Positions 1-6,721 of a stretch of 9,161 nt of DNA are shown piece after piece. The stretch's first letter is position 1; every line of letters starts with the position of its first letter. The stretch covers positions 1-9,161 of the forward strand of contig JASHRR010000296.1 in assembly GCA_030037185.1 (NCBI GenBank). Reading direction: 5' to 3'. This DNA comes from Xanthobacteraceae bacterium. Its GTDB lineage: Bacteria > Pseudomonadota > Alphaproteobacteria > Rhizobiales > Xanthobacteraceae. A model generated the notes under the pieces. That model was not told the DNA's origin, ran no database searches, and saw only the letters and a list, made by a program, of their open reading frames with translations. The position numbers and the translations under genes are program-made.

Positions 1-1
1 G

Positions 2-526
2 ATGCCGCGCGTGGCCGACGGCACTCTGGTGCCGCCACTGCCACAGGAGGGGTATGGATTCCCCCATATTCCGGGCGTGGTCTACAATGGCGCCCACCAC
101 ACCGGCGACCTGTGGGACTTCGGGCCCGACTTCGACAAGGGCTTCCTCACGGTCCTGCCGCCGAAGCTTCTCGGTACGCCCTACCCGGTATTCGTCCCCG
201 AGGCGGATGCGGACGGCAACGACATCGCCGGCATACGTATCCCGGAGGTGGCTGTTCCGGTCGCCACCTATACGGGTTGGGCGCTGCGCGCGGATGGGCT
301 CGACGGCTGCGACGCCAGCGGCCAGAAGCTTGGCTTTGCCAAGACCAAGGCGGCGAGGCTTGCGGCCGGCGATCCACGCCCCTCGCTCGAGGAGCGTTAT
401 GCGGATCACGCCGCCTATGTGGCGCAGGTCAGTCGCACCGCCCGCGCGCTCAAGGATGAGCGCTTCATGCTTGAGGAAGATGTGGAGGCTTACGTGGCAG
501 CCGCCCAGGCGGCGAACGTACCGTAG
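2..526 (+). CDS. Alpha/beta hydrolase domain protein (Abhydrolase_10 type), C-terminal part only
   Basis: This frame is open from the window edge to a TAG stop and holds 174 residues, which I read as the C-terminal quarter of a protein of roughly 650-700 residues. The evidence is its clear similarity to the last 180 or so residues of the complete gene at 3043-5145. Both share the blocks DFGPxF, DADGN, TYxGW, FAxTKAxRLA, an identical DPRPSLEERY, HAxYVA and LLEED/MLEED near the end. The first ATG at position 2 is therefore probably internal, with the true start upstream of the window. The visible part lacks the expected nucleophile region, so activity cannot be judged here. Family members are generally annotated as alpha/beta hydrolases of unknown substrate. 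The gene converges on the leftward gene ending at 646; strong hairpins fill the gap. The paralogy is seen directly; the family name is from memory. Confidence 0.85.
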   Translation: MPRVADGTLVPPLPQEGYGFPHIPGVVYNGAHHTGDLWDFGPDFDKGFLTVLPPKLLGTPYPVFVPEADADGNDIAGIRIPEVAVPVATYTGWALRADGLDGCDASGQKLGFAKTKAARLAAGDPRPSLEERYADHAAYVAQVSRTARALKDERFMLEEDVEAYVAAAQAANVP

Positions 527-558
527 CGGAGCTCGCTAGATGGCGACAGCCTGATCGG

Positions 559-586
559 AACCTGTTGCGGGCGATCGCAACAGGTT
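559..586. terminator. Perfect 11-bp hairpin between convergent genes
   Basis: AACCTGTTGCG (559-569) is the exact reverse complement of CGCAACAGGTT (576-586), with a 6-base loop. A further five pairs are possible between GCGAC (543-547) and GTCGC (587-591), leaving an 11-base bulge on the left side. It lies 32 bases after the stop of the rightward gene and 60 bases beyond the stop of the leftward one, as expected for a shared terminator. There is no U tract on either strand, so factor-independent termination is uncertain; it may instead be a 3'-end stabilising structure. Confidence 0.5.
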
Positions 587-603
587 GTCGCGACGCTGCT
601 CGT

Positions 604-625
604 CTTCCCGCTTGCGGGGAGAGGG
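604..625. repeat. REP-like GC hairpin, copy 1
   Basis: CTTCCCGC (604-611) pairs with GCGGGGAG (614-621) around a TT (or CTTG) loop. The right arm and its tail, GCGGGGAGAGGG (614-625), recur exactly at 2984-2995, and related forms occur near 8481 and 8581. Short GC hairpins of this look are common between genes in Bradyrhizobium-like genomes (from memory). It lies 20 bases past the leftward hydrolase stop at 646 and may also help end transcription. Confidence 0.55.
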
Positions 626-645
626 CCGGGCGCAGCCACTCAGGC

Positions 646-1461
646 CTACGGCCACCCGAGGCACTCCGCCAGCGCGCGCCCCATGATCCACTCGAGGTCG
701 CCAGCCGAGAGGAAATCGAGTTCCTCGGTGAAATGCGTCACCGTGTGCCGGTAGCTGCATGACGCCGGCACGCGGGTGATATCGCTGCCCCAGAACGCGC
801 GCCGAGGCCCGAAAGCCGCGATCACGCGGCGCAGCGGTTCACGCAGATTGCGGAACGGGTAGGGGGCCGTCGAGAAACACGGCAGGGCCGAGACCTTGAC
901 GGAGACGTTCGGATAGCGGGCGAGCGCGATGATGCGGTCGGCGCCGGCGATGGTTTGCTCATCCATGGTGGCGCGGGCAAATCCCAGATGGTCGACGATG
1001 ATCGTCAGCGCCGGGTGCCGCTCGGCAATCTCGCCTACGGCCGCGAGCCGCTCGGGGGCGTGCACCATCACGGGAATACGGTGTTCTTCCGCTGCGCCCC
1101 AGAACCAGTCGGCGGTGCCGTCGTCGATCCACGGCCGATCGGCGTCGCGATGGAAGGTCAGCCGCACGCCCAGCATCCCGGGCTGGCTTGTCCACCCCGC
1201 CAGATCTTGCCCGCCTCCCCGCAGGGGCAGGCGTCCCATGATGGCAAAACGGTCGGGATGTCGTTGCACCGCCTCGATGACGTAATCGTTGCGGTCGCTG
1301 TCGAAAGAGGGCGGCACCACGATCGCCCGGTCAACGCCCGCCGCGTTCATGGCGGCGACGAGTTCCTGATAGCTGAAAGGCGTGCGGTCGAGCCCGGCCT
1401 CCTCGAGCGGCCGGTCCGCGCGGTGGGGCGGCCAGATGTGGACCTGGGAGTCGATAATCAT
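646..1461 (-). CDS. Amidohydrolase family protein (Amidohydro_2 / COG3618 type)
   Basis: This is a 271-residue TIM-barrel hydrolase with no signal peptide, so probably cytosolic. The start at 1461 (MIIDSQVHIW) is chosen because the family begins at this first strand. An upstream in-frame start at 1551 would add 30 basic, low-complexity residues and overlap the preceding gene. Expected active-site positions are visible: H8 after strand 1, H134 (VMVHAPER), D157/H158 (VDHLGFAR) and D227 (WGSDITR). The usual first motif of this group is DxHxH, but here the first His is replaced by Gln (Q6), giving QVH. Relatives include lactonases such as 2-pyrone-4,6-dicarboxylate hydrolase, which works without a bound metal; a lactonase or related C-O hydrolase role is therefore plausible but unproven. 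It follows the 1496-2881 gene by 34 bases on the same strand, so the two are probably co-transcribed. No clear ribosome site precedes the ATG. Confidence 0.85.
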   Translation of the reverse strand: MIIDSQVHIWPPHRADRPLEEAGLDRTPFSYQELVAAMNAAGVDRAIVVPPSFDSDRNDYVIEAVQRHPDRFAIMGRLPLRGGGQDLAGWTSQPGMLGVRLTFHRDADRPWIDDGTADWFWGAAEEHRIPVMVHAPERLAAVGEIAERHPALTIIVDHLGFARATMDEQTIAGADRIIALARYPNVSVKVSALPCFSTAPYPFRNLREPLRRVIAAFGPRRAFWGSDITRVPASCSYRHTVTHFTEELDFLSAGDLEWIMGRALAECLGWP

Positions 1462-1495
1462 TGATGCTTTGTTTGGTTCTTGTGCCGGGCCGGGT

Positions 1496-2881
1496 CTACC
1501 CTTTGGCGCTCCATTTGGCCGACAGCGCGGCGCGCGGAATCTCCTTGCCACGCAGATAGACGCGGTTGATCCGCCGCGTATTGGCGATGTCGTCGAGCGG
1601 GTTGGCGTCGAGCATGATGAAGTCGGCGCTCTTGCCGGGCGCGATAGTGCCGAGGTCGGTGAGGCCGAGAATTTCCGCCGAGGTGCGGGTTCCGATCACC
1701 AGTGCCTGCATGGGCGTAAGGCCCACCTTGGTCACCAAGATCTCGAGTTCCACATGGGAGCCAAGCCCGAAGAACTGGCCGCCCGACACCCCGCCGGTAT
1801 CGGTGCCGAGCCCGATGCGGGCGCCGGCGGCGTAGAGTCTGGCGGTGTTGCGCAGGTTGGTGGCCGCCATTGTGCGGGCGCGCTGCAGCGACAGCGGGTC
1901 GGCCTTTGGATCTGGTGAAAGCTGCTCGGCGAGTTGGCGCAGACTCTCTGCCGAGAAGGCGTCGCGCAGCGCCGCGTCATCGACCCAGGCGGGTCTTGCA
2001 GTGAAGATCGCGCGCCGCTCTCCCCACAGCGTTTCCAGGAAGAACACGTTGGGCCGTGCCTTGACCAACGCGAGAAACTCATCGTCCACATCGCGGTCGC
2101 GGACCATATGGGCGAAGCCGTCGAGACCTGCGCGCAGCAGGTCCTTGGCATCGGCAAGCTCGAACGTATGCGCCATGACGCGCAGATTGTGCTTGTGCGC
2201 CTCCTCGATGATGGCCCGATAGAGGTTGGGTTTGAGCTTCTCGACTGTGCCGTTGCGATCGTCGACCCATATCTTCACCATGTCCGGCCGGTGACTCGCC
2301 AGTTCCTGTACATCGTTGCGCGCCTGCTTCTCCTCGGTGACCCCGTAGGCGGAGTCCCGCATGGCGCCGCCCGGTCCGGCATTGGGCATGCCGAAGCCGC
2401 TGCCGGCGGTGAGATAGCGCGCACCGGAGGTCGCCTCGGCCCTCACCTGGTAGGGCAGGTCGCCGCGTCCGGTCCCGGTCTCGAGGACCGCGGCGACGCC
2501 ATACCAGGCGTACCGGTCGAGCATGTCGAGCAGGTTTTCGCGGGTGTAGTTGTCGGCCGTGAAGCTGGTGCCGCGCCGGTAGCCCATGTGGACGTGATCG
2601 TCGATCAGCGCCGGCATTACCGTCTTGCCGGTGGCGTCGACTCGCGCCGCGCCGTTTGGCGGGGCGACCTCACCGCGGCGACCGACCGCCGTGATGCGAT
2701 CGCCGGTGACGACGATAGCGGCATCCTCGATCGGCGCACTGCCGTCTCCGGTGATGACGCGCGCGCCTTCGAACACCGTCACATTGGTTGGAGTTTGGCC
2801 GCGAACCGGTGCGGCGCCCGCCGCCAGCAACACTGCCGCGACTGCGGCGAGGCAACACCGCGTCGTTATTGGTCTGCTCAT
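1496..2881 (-). CDS. Exported metal-dependent amidohydrolase (Amidohydro_1, imidazolonepropionase-like)
   Basis: This 461-residue protein begins with a Sec signal peptide (Arg near the N-terminus, hydrophobic LAAVAAVLLAAGAA, likely cleavage around residue 28) and should be periplasmic. The start at 2881 is chosen because GGAGG lies six bases before it and the signal peptide follows at once; an upstream ATG at 2935 lacks both. The amidohydrolase signature is complete: H96-x-H98 (IDDHVHMG), K203 (DMVKIWVDD, the likely carboxylated bridging lysine), H238 (VMAHTFE), H258 (GFAHMV) and D361 (LGTDTGG). The C-terminal TIAPGKSADFIMLDANPL stretch is the small beta-domain motif of this family. This supports a binuclear metal centre hydrolysing an amide, ester or cyclic amide. 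Relatives include imidazolonepropionase-like enzymes, prolidase-type peptidases and ochratoxin amidohydrolases, so the substrate is open. It is the middle gene of a leftward block, 161 bases after the 3043-5145 gene. Confidence 0.9.
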   Translation of the reverse strand: MSRPITTRCCLAAVAAVLLAAGAAPVRGQTPTNVTVFEGARVITGDGSAPIEDAAIVVTGDRITAVGRRGEVAPPNGAARVDATGKTVMPALIDDHVHMGYRRGTSFTADNYTRENLLDMLDRYAWYGVAAVLETGTGRGDLPYQVRAEATSGARYLTAGSGFGMPNAGPGGAMRDSAYGVTEEKQARNDVQELASHRPDMVKIWVDDRNGTVEKLKPNLYRAIIEEAHKHNLRVMAHTFELADAKDLLRAGLDGFAHMVRDRDVDDEFLALVKARPNVFFLETLWGERRAIFTARPAWVDDAALRDAFSAESLRQLAEQLSPDPKADPLSLQRARTMAATNLRNTARLYAAGARIGLGTDTGGVSGGQFFGLGSHVELEILVTKVGLTPMQALVIGTRTSAEILGLTDLGTIAPGKSADFIMLDANPLDDIANTRRINRVYLRGKEIPRAALSAKWSAKG

Positions 2882-2887
2882 GGTGAT

Positions 2888-2892
2888 CCTCC
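2888..2892 (-). promoter_or_regulatory. Ribosome binding site setting the 2881 start
   Basis: On the minus strand GGAGG lies six bases before the ATG at 2881. It decides between this start and the in-frame ATG 54 bases upstream (2935), which has no comparable site. Confidence 0.8.
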
Positions 2893-2973
2893 GTTGGCAG
2901 CTTGTAGCTCGGCTGAAGCCCCTGCCTCCCCGCATGCAGGCAGAGCAATCGCAGGGCGCTACTGCGTTTTCCC

Positions 2974-2995
2974 CTCCCCGCTGGCGGGGAGAGGG
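2974..2995. repeat. REP-like GC hairpin, copy 2
   Basis: CTCCCCGC (2974-2981) pairs exactly with GCGGGGAG (2984-2991) around TG. The segment GCGGGGAGAGGG (2984-2995) is identical to that at 614-625. It sits in the 161-base gap between two same-strand genes and has no U tract on the minus strand; TTTT precedes it on the plus strand instead. It could act as an mRNA stability boundary that gives the two genes different expression. Confidence 0.55.
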
Positions 2996-3042
2996 AGGCG
3001 GTCCACAGCCCCCTGCGAGGCAGCGGCTTCATCCGAGGCTAC

Positions 3043-5145
3043 CTATCTGATTTTCAGCACGTCGCTTTTATCCGCTGCGGCGATCAGCGCCTCGGCATCT
3101 TCCTCCAGCAGAAAGCCCTCGCTCACGGCCTTGCGGGAGGCAGCTTCGACCGCAGCCACGTAGCCGGCGTGATTGCCATAGCGCTCCTCCAGCGACGGGC
3201 GCGGGTCCTCGTTGGCGAGGCGCTCGGCCTTGGTGTTGGCGAACGGGATCATGCCGCCCGCATAGTTGCAGATCTGGCCCTTGTGGAAGCCCGCGGCAGT
3301 GATGTTCCAGCCAAGATAGGTGCCGAGCGGCGCATCACGCAGCACCACCGGCACACCGCCGAGTTCGTTGCCGTCGGCATCGACGCGCGGCGCCTTGAGG
3401 TGGATAACCTGCTTGATGCGGGGCGGCACCACGGTCTGCACGCCGGAGCCATCCATGTAGTTGAACTGTGGGCCAAAGTCGTAGTCGAGCAGGGGGTTGA
3501 TGAGACCGCTTGGCAGGTGCGCCGGCAGGCCCGGCAGAGCCGGGAATCCCATCGCCTCAGCGGTGGCGTCGACCAGCGTTCCGGCGGCGAGCGTCGGGTA
3601 CCGGCTCGGCGGCGGTGCAACGCCCTTCATGACCCAATCGCGGAAGTGGGCGCGGATGGCATTCACGGTCTGGGTATGTGGCACCGGATTAGCCGGCAGT
3701 GCGCCCGTGCCCCAACCAACGCTGGGGCACGAGGGTGCAGCCGCCGGCGTCGTGCTGAAGCCGCCCCGGCCGCCGCCATGCTGCGTGCTCGCAATGTAGT
3801 AGCGGCGCACGTTGTCGGGCAGCGGCAGGTCGGTGTCGCCTGCAGCGCCGATCCATTCGGGGGTAAGTTTCAGGCCCCAGATTTCGGCGGCGCCGAAATG
3901 CTCGATGATCTTCGGGCAGGTATGGCTCGCGTTGCAGCGGTCGAGAATGCCGGCGGCGGGAAGGCCGCGAACCGGATCTGGCGCGGCTCCCCACCACTGC
4001 GGGCCTTCGCTTCCGGCTTCGTAAAGTTTGAGCACCCCGTCCGGCAGCGCGAAACGATAGTTCAGTGCGACCCGCCGGCCCGCGATGATCGGCCAGGCGC
4101 CGTCATAAACCTGACGGCCGGCTTCGTCCTGGTTGAACCCCAGATGGATGAAGCCGCGCACGAAATTGCCGGATTGCGATACTCCGCGGGTGATTGCCCA
4201 GGACACGCCGCCGGCGATCGGATTGGGCGTGCCGGCATCATCCTGCCTGGCGTTGCGGAAGAACGAGCCGACATCGCGGAATGCGGCAAAGCCGATGCCG
4301 AGCACCGGCGGATCCTTAGCGGTGAAGGTCACCTGGTAGAGGAGGTTCGGATCGAAACCGTTTTTCAGGCAAATCTGGGTCGGGTCGGGCGTTCCGGGGA
4401 ACGGGTTTTGGCTGCTGCATTTGGCGAAGGCCCAGTCGGTCGGCGCAATTTCGGCTGTCGCGCCGATGTTGCCGTCGATGGTCTCGGAAGCGTGGGTCAC
4501 AAGGCTCGCCTCCTTGGTGTCGAGGCTCACCGGCCGGTAGGGCATCGGGTTGCTGTGGACGATCATGGGCCGAGACTCTCTGCCGGACGCGTTCATGATG
4601 CGCGCCATGACGCGGCCGGTGATCGGCGAGCCGTCCGCCTTCTTGGCGATCGGCACGACAACGTAGTCATTGTTCGGTCCCGGCGCCGTCGCGCCCGAGC
4701 TGTCGCCTTGCCAGCCGCTGGAGAGGCCGATGTCGCCATTGGCCCGTTCGATCGGCACGATCGTGATCCGGCCGGCGCGGTTGGGGACGTCGTGCCACAT
4801 CAGGCGACTCGCCTTCGACATGTCGACCGGCTTCACGATCTGGAACGTCGCGGTGTATTCCACCATGCCGCGGTCGTTGCGGGGTGCGAGCTTGATGTCC
4901 TGGATGACGGCGTTGTGCGGGTCGTTGGGGTCAAGCTCGCCGAACGCCTTTCCGGTCAGTGCCTCATATTGGCCGGCGGCGCCGAAGCTCGCCCCATCGA
5001 AGGCGGGAGACAGTTTTTTCTCGATCACTATGCGGGTTACGCGCGCCTGCGTGGTCGCGGTGGTGGCGATGATAAGTCCGACTGCGGTGAGGCAGGCTGA
5101 CGATGTCACGATGGTGTTGCGAAGCCGGTGCGGGGTGCCGAGCAT
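3043..5145 (-). CDS. Exported alpha/beta hydrolase domain-containing protein (Abhydrolase_10 type)
   Basis: This 700-residue protein starts with a Sec signal peptide (Arg8, hydrophobic stretch about 11-31, likely cleavage near TTQA-R at residues 34-35). The ATG at 5145 has GGAGG five bases upstream. The nucleophile elbow is probably G321-V-S323-Q-S-G, with S323 as the catalytic serine. H456 (STQHGGG) and an acidic residue near E379 (EAGSEGP) are candidates for the rest of the triad, which is inference only. Six cysteines (243, 259, 404, 410, 473, 626) suit disulfides in a periplasmic protein. The C-terminal 180 residues match the truncated gene at 2-526. The family has no well-defined general substrate; ester or lactone hydrolysis is most likely. 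It is the first large gene of the leftward block that continues with two amidohydrolases, and it is preceded by a 22-codon frame ending 11 bases before its start. Confidence 0.88.
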   Translation of the reverse strand: MLGTPHRLRNTIVTSSACLTAVGLIIATTATTQARVTRIVIEKKLSPAFDGASFGAAGQYEALTGKAFGELDPNDPHNAVIQDIKLAPRNDRGMVEYTATFQIVKPVDMSKASRLMWHDVPNRAGRITIVPIERANGDIGLSSGWQGDSSGATAPGPNNDYVVVPIAKKADGSPITGRVMARIMNASGRESRPMIVHSNPMPYRPVSLDTKEASLVTHASETIDGNIGATAEIAPTDWAFAKCSSQNPFPGTPDPTQICLKNGFDPNLLYQVTFTAKDPPVLGIGFAAFRDVGSFFRNARQDDAGTPNPIAGGVSWAITRGVSQSGNFVRGFIHLGFNQDEAGRQVYDGAWPIIAGRRVALNYRFALPDGVLKLYEAGSEGPQWWGAAPDPVRGLPAAGILDRCNASHTCPKIIEHFGAAEIWGLKLTPEWIGAAGDTDLPLPDNVRRYYIASTQHGGGRGGFSTTPAAAPSCPSVGWGTGALPANPVPHTQTVNAIRAHFRDWVMKGVAPPPSRYPTLAAGTLVDATAEAMGFPALPGLPAHLPSGLINPLLDYDFGPQFNYMDGSGVQTVVPPRIKQVIHLKAPRVDADGNELGGVPVVLRDAPLGTYLGWNITAAGFHKGQICNYAGGMIPFANTKAERLANEDPRPSLEERYGNHAGYVAAVEAASRKAVSEGFLLEEDAEALIAAADKSDVLKIR

Positions 5146-5156
5146 GAGTTCCTCCG

Positions 5157-5225
5157 TTATCGCGCCAAACGCATTGCCATGAAGGCACGGCTGATGTTGC
5201 TGCCGAAATGCGAAAGCCCTTTCAT
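5157..5225 (-). CDS. Candidate 22-residue leader or small protein
   Basis: A reading frame runs from an ATG at 5225 to a TAA at 5159-5157. It has its own GGAGG ribosome site (5234-5238) eight bases before the ATG. The product starts MKGLSHFGSN and ends FMAMRLAR; it is basic (K2, R13, R19, R22), carries a mildly hydrophobic FMAM patch, and has no acidic residue. The stop is separated by a single base from the GGAGG of the downstream hydrolase gene (5151-5155), an arrangement that favours translational coupling. I do not recognise the peptide. There is no run of one amino acid as in classical attenuator leaders. Chance occurrence is possible for so short a frame, but the ribosome site and tight fit to the next gene argue for translation. 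Confidence 0.55.
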   Translation of the reverse strand: MKGLSHFGSNISRAFMAMRLAR

Positions 5226-5308
5226 CACCAGAACCTCCGCGCTCGGCTCGGGAAAATTGCCGACCGGCGTTTGAGCAAGACCCGTTTCGTGCCTATCCCG
5301 GGCTTGAG

Positions 5309-5332
5309 GTCCGAACGAGGAAGCATTCGGAC
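5309..5332. promoter_or_regulatory. Dyad GTCCGAA-N10-TTCGGAC, possible operator
   Basis: A perfect 7-base inverted repeat (5309-5315 and 5326-5332) with a 10-base spacer lies about 85 bases upstream of the small frame at 5225 and outside the upstream gene's terminator. Its size and place suit a dimeric repressor or activator site controlling the leftward hydrolase block. No convincing -35/-10 pair was found near it, and no regulator gene is in the window. It could equally be a hairpin in the 5' leader RNA. Confidence 0.3.
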
Positions 5333-5418
5333 GCCGGTCTTGGACCTATCTGCAACGTAGCTCGGGGCGGTAGTCCCAAACTTACCCTGCTAACCCTGGA
5401 CTTTTTCCCTTTCAGGCG

Positions 5419-5458
5419 AAAAGCCGCCTGCCCAACGGCATCAGCCGTTAGGAGGCGG
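5419..5458 (-). terminator. Intrinsic terminator of the SMP-30-like gene
   Basis: On the minus strand, four bases after the TAA at 5463, CCGCCT pairs with AGGCGG (5453-5458 with 5424-5429). This continues through a CC/GG pair and an inner six-pair stem AACGGC/GCCGTT (5434-5439 with 5444-5449) closed by a four-base loop. A TTTT tract follows directly (5422-5419 on the minus strand). Strong GC stem plus U run is the classic factor-independent form. It separates this gene from the hydrolase block starting at 5225/5145, so that block needs its own promoter between about 5226 and 5418. Confidence 0.72.
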
Positions 5459-5462
5459 ATGG

Positions 5463-6449
5463 TTACTTACCCAAGCGATCGGGTCCTTTGGCGAGGGTCT
5501 TCACCCGATAGAGCCCCTCTCGGGCCGTCAGGTAGAGCGTCTGCTTGTCGGGGCCGCCAAAGGCCGCGTTGGCGGCCTGGCGGCCGGCTTTGATGGTGCC
5601 GAGATACTGGCCTTTGGAATCAAACACCTGAACGCCGGCGACGGTCGTGATGTAAAGGCGGTCATCGCGGTCGATCGCCATGCCGTCGGCGCCGCTTTCG
5701 GCGCCAGGTGGAATGTCGCGCAGCTGCAGGAACGCCCGCTTGTTCCTGGCGCTCCCGTCCGGCTGCACGTCGTAGGCGAACACCGTGGGATTGAGCGTGT
5801 CGTCGACGATGAGCGTCCTGCCGTCGTTAGTGAGCGTGAGACCGTTGGGGCGCGGCACCGCGCCGTCGATCAGGATTGGCGTGTTGGCGCCGGCCGGCAG
5901 GTAATATAGGTAAGTCGGGCGGCCCGGCACCACAGGCCGGGGGCCCGGGTCGGTGAAATAGATGCCGCCCTTGGCATCGACGATGAGATCGTTGGGTGCA
6001 AGCAGCGGAGCTCCCGGCCGGCCTTCGGTGAGCACCGCGATGGTGCCGTCGCGGTTGCGCCGGGTGATGCGTCTGCCGTCGCCCTCGGCGAACAGGAGTT
6101 CGCCCGCCCGGGTCAAGGCGAGCCCGTTTGCGCCGTTGGTGTTTTCGCGTGCGAGGCTGATCTTCCCGCCGGCATCGAGGAAGTAAGTCTTGCTGACCCG
6201 GATGTCGGAGAAATAAAGACCGCCGTCGGCGGTGCCGACGGGGCCTTCGGTGAACACGTAGCCCTCCTGCACCAGCTCCGGGGCGACCCCCGGCGCCAGC
6301 ACCTCCGGGATGCCGGTGAGAGGTTGTGCCGCGTCTCGGACAATTGGCTGCGCCAGCGCAGGGAGCGCGAGCGACCCAATGATCACGACCACGCCCAAAG
6401 CCGAACGAACACATATCGCGCCAACGAGCGGTCGCCGCAGGGCCGCCAT
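5463..6449 (-). CDS. Exported SMP-30/gluconolactonase/LRE family protein
   Basis: This 328-residue six-bladed beta-propeller hydrolase has an N-terminal signal peptide (R5, R6, hydrophobic VVVIIGSLALPALA, likely cleavage ALA-QP near residue 33) and should be periplasmic. The ATG at 6449 has GGAGG five bases upstream (6455-6459). Family motifs appear in order: EGPVGTADGGLYFSD (E68), APNDLIVD (N153), RPNGLTLT (N202), GADGMAID (D255) and FGGPDKQTLYLTA near the end. E68, N202 and D255 match the three metal-ligand positions of SMP-30/gluconolactonases, with N153 at the substrate-binding position. A divalent metal-dependent lactonase or esterase is expected; whether it acts on a sugar lactone cannot be told. 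It forms its own unit, divergent from the esterase at 6722 and closed by a terminator, but shares strand and likely theme with the downstream hydrolase block. Confidence 0.9.
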   Translation of the reverse strand: MAALRRPLVGAICVRSALGVVVIIGSLALPALAQPIVRDAAQPLTGIPEVLAPGVAPELVQEGYVFTEGPVGTADGGLYFSDIRVSKTYFLDAGGKISLARENTNGANGLALTRAGELLFAEGDGRRITRRNRDGTIAVLTEGRPGAPLLAPNDLIVDAKGGIYFTDPGPRPVVPGRPTYLYYLPAGANTPILIDGAVPRPNGLTLTNDGRTLIVDDTLNPTVFAYDVQPDGSARNKRAFLQLRDIPPGAESGADGMAIDRDDRLYITTVAGVQVFDSKGQYLGTIKAGRQAANAAFGGPDKQTLYLTAREGLYRVKTLAKGPDRLGK

Positions 6450-6483
6450 GATATCCTCCCCTGGTGTTAGGTCTTCGTTGAAC

Positions 6484-6648
6484 TCTAGCCCGGCTTGAGC
6501 GTCAGCGAAACCCGGGATCCGCCTCGAAGCGTAGCTGCGGATGGCGCCCCGCGTTTATGGTCGGGCCGGCCCAGCCGGTTCGGCCTTTGGCCCGATGGCA
6601 AGCGCCGGCGCGCCCGTCGCTTTGGGCTACGACGCCGCGATAGCTTGC
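6484..6648. repeat. GC-rich intergenic repeat-like stretch with several dyads
   Basis: The divergent gap 6450-6721 holds several inverted repeats. CCCGG (6489-6493) pairs with CCGGG (6512-6516), in a context like the TAGCCCGG...GCGAA...CCGGG hairpins I recall from Bradyrhizobium intergenic DNA. TCGGGCC (6561-6567) pairs with GGCCCGA (6589-6595). GCAAGC (6598-6603) pairs with GCTTGC (6643-6648). No protein is supported here. The stretch must also contain the promoters of both flanking genes. Repeat identity is from memory only. Confidence 0.35.
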
Positions 6649-6671
6649 GCTATTCGGTCGGTTGGTCGGTG

Positions 6672-6680
6672 TGCTAGACT
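6672..6680 (+). promoter_or_regulatory. Possible extended -10 promoter for the esterase gene
   Basis: TGCTAGACT resembles an extended -10 element (TGnTAnaaT) and ends 41 bases before the ATG at 6722. The -35 region is poor (TTCGGT, 16 bases upstream). Just before it is an 8-base-period direct repeat, GGTCGGT at 6656-6662 and 6664-6670. This is a weak prediction. Confidence 0.28.
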
Positions 6681-6721
6681 GCAACAAGAAACGCGCGTAG
6701 TGCAGCCGGAGAGGAAGGCCC

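Noticed and set aside
1462..1551. 30-residue N-terminal extension of the Amidohydro_2 protein
   Set aside because: It is low-complexity, Arg/Pro-rich, would overlap the upstream gene's 3' end, and precedes the residue where family members begin.
2882..2935. 18-residue N-terminal extension of the Amidohydro_1 protein
   Set aside because: The GGAGG at 2888-2892 and an immediate signal peptide fix the start at 2881; the extension would bury the signal.
2922..2943. CTGCCT/AGGCAG dyad with GCATGC centre upstream of the Amidohydro_1 gene
   Set aside because: The stem is only 6 bp with a 10-base loop in GC-rich DNA; too weak to call as an operator or hairpin feature.
1934..3163. 409-codon open frame on the plus strand opposite the Amidohydro_1 gene
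   Set aside because: It spans two opposite-strand genes and the intergenic hairpin, with no ribosome site or domain. The amidohydrolase motifs on the other strand are complete.
3169..5100. 643-codon open frame on the plus strand opposite the Abhydrolase_10 gene
   Set aside because: It is antisense to a gene with signal peptide, ribosome site and a clear paralogue. The translation is Arg/Gly/Val-rich with no recognisable domain, typical of a GC-rich reverse frame.
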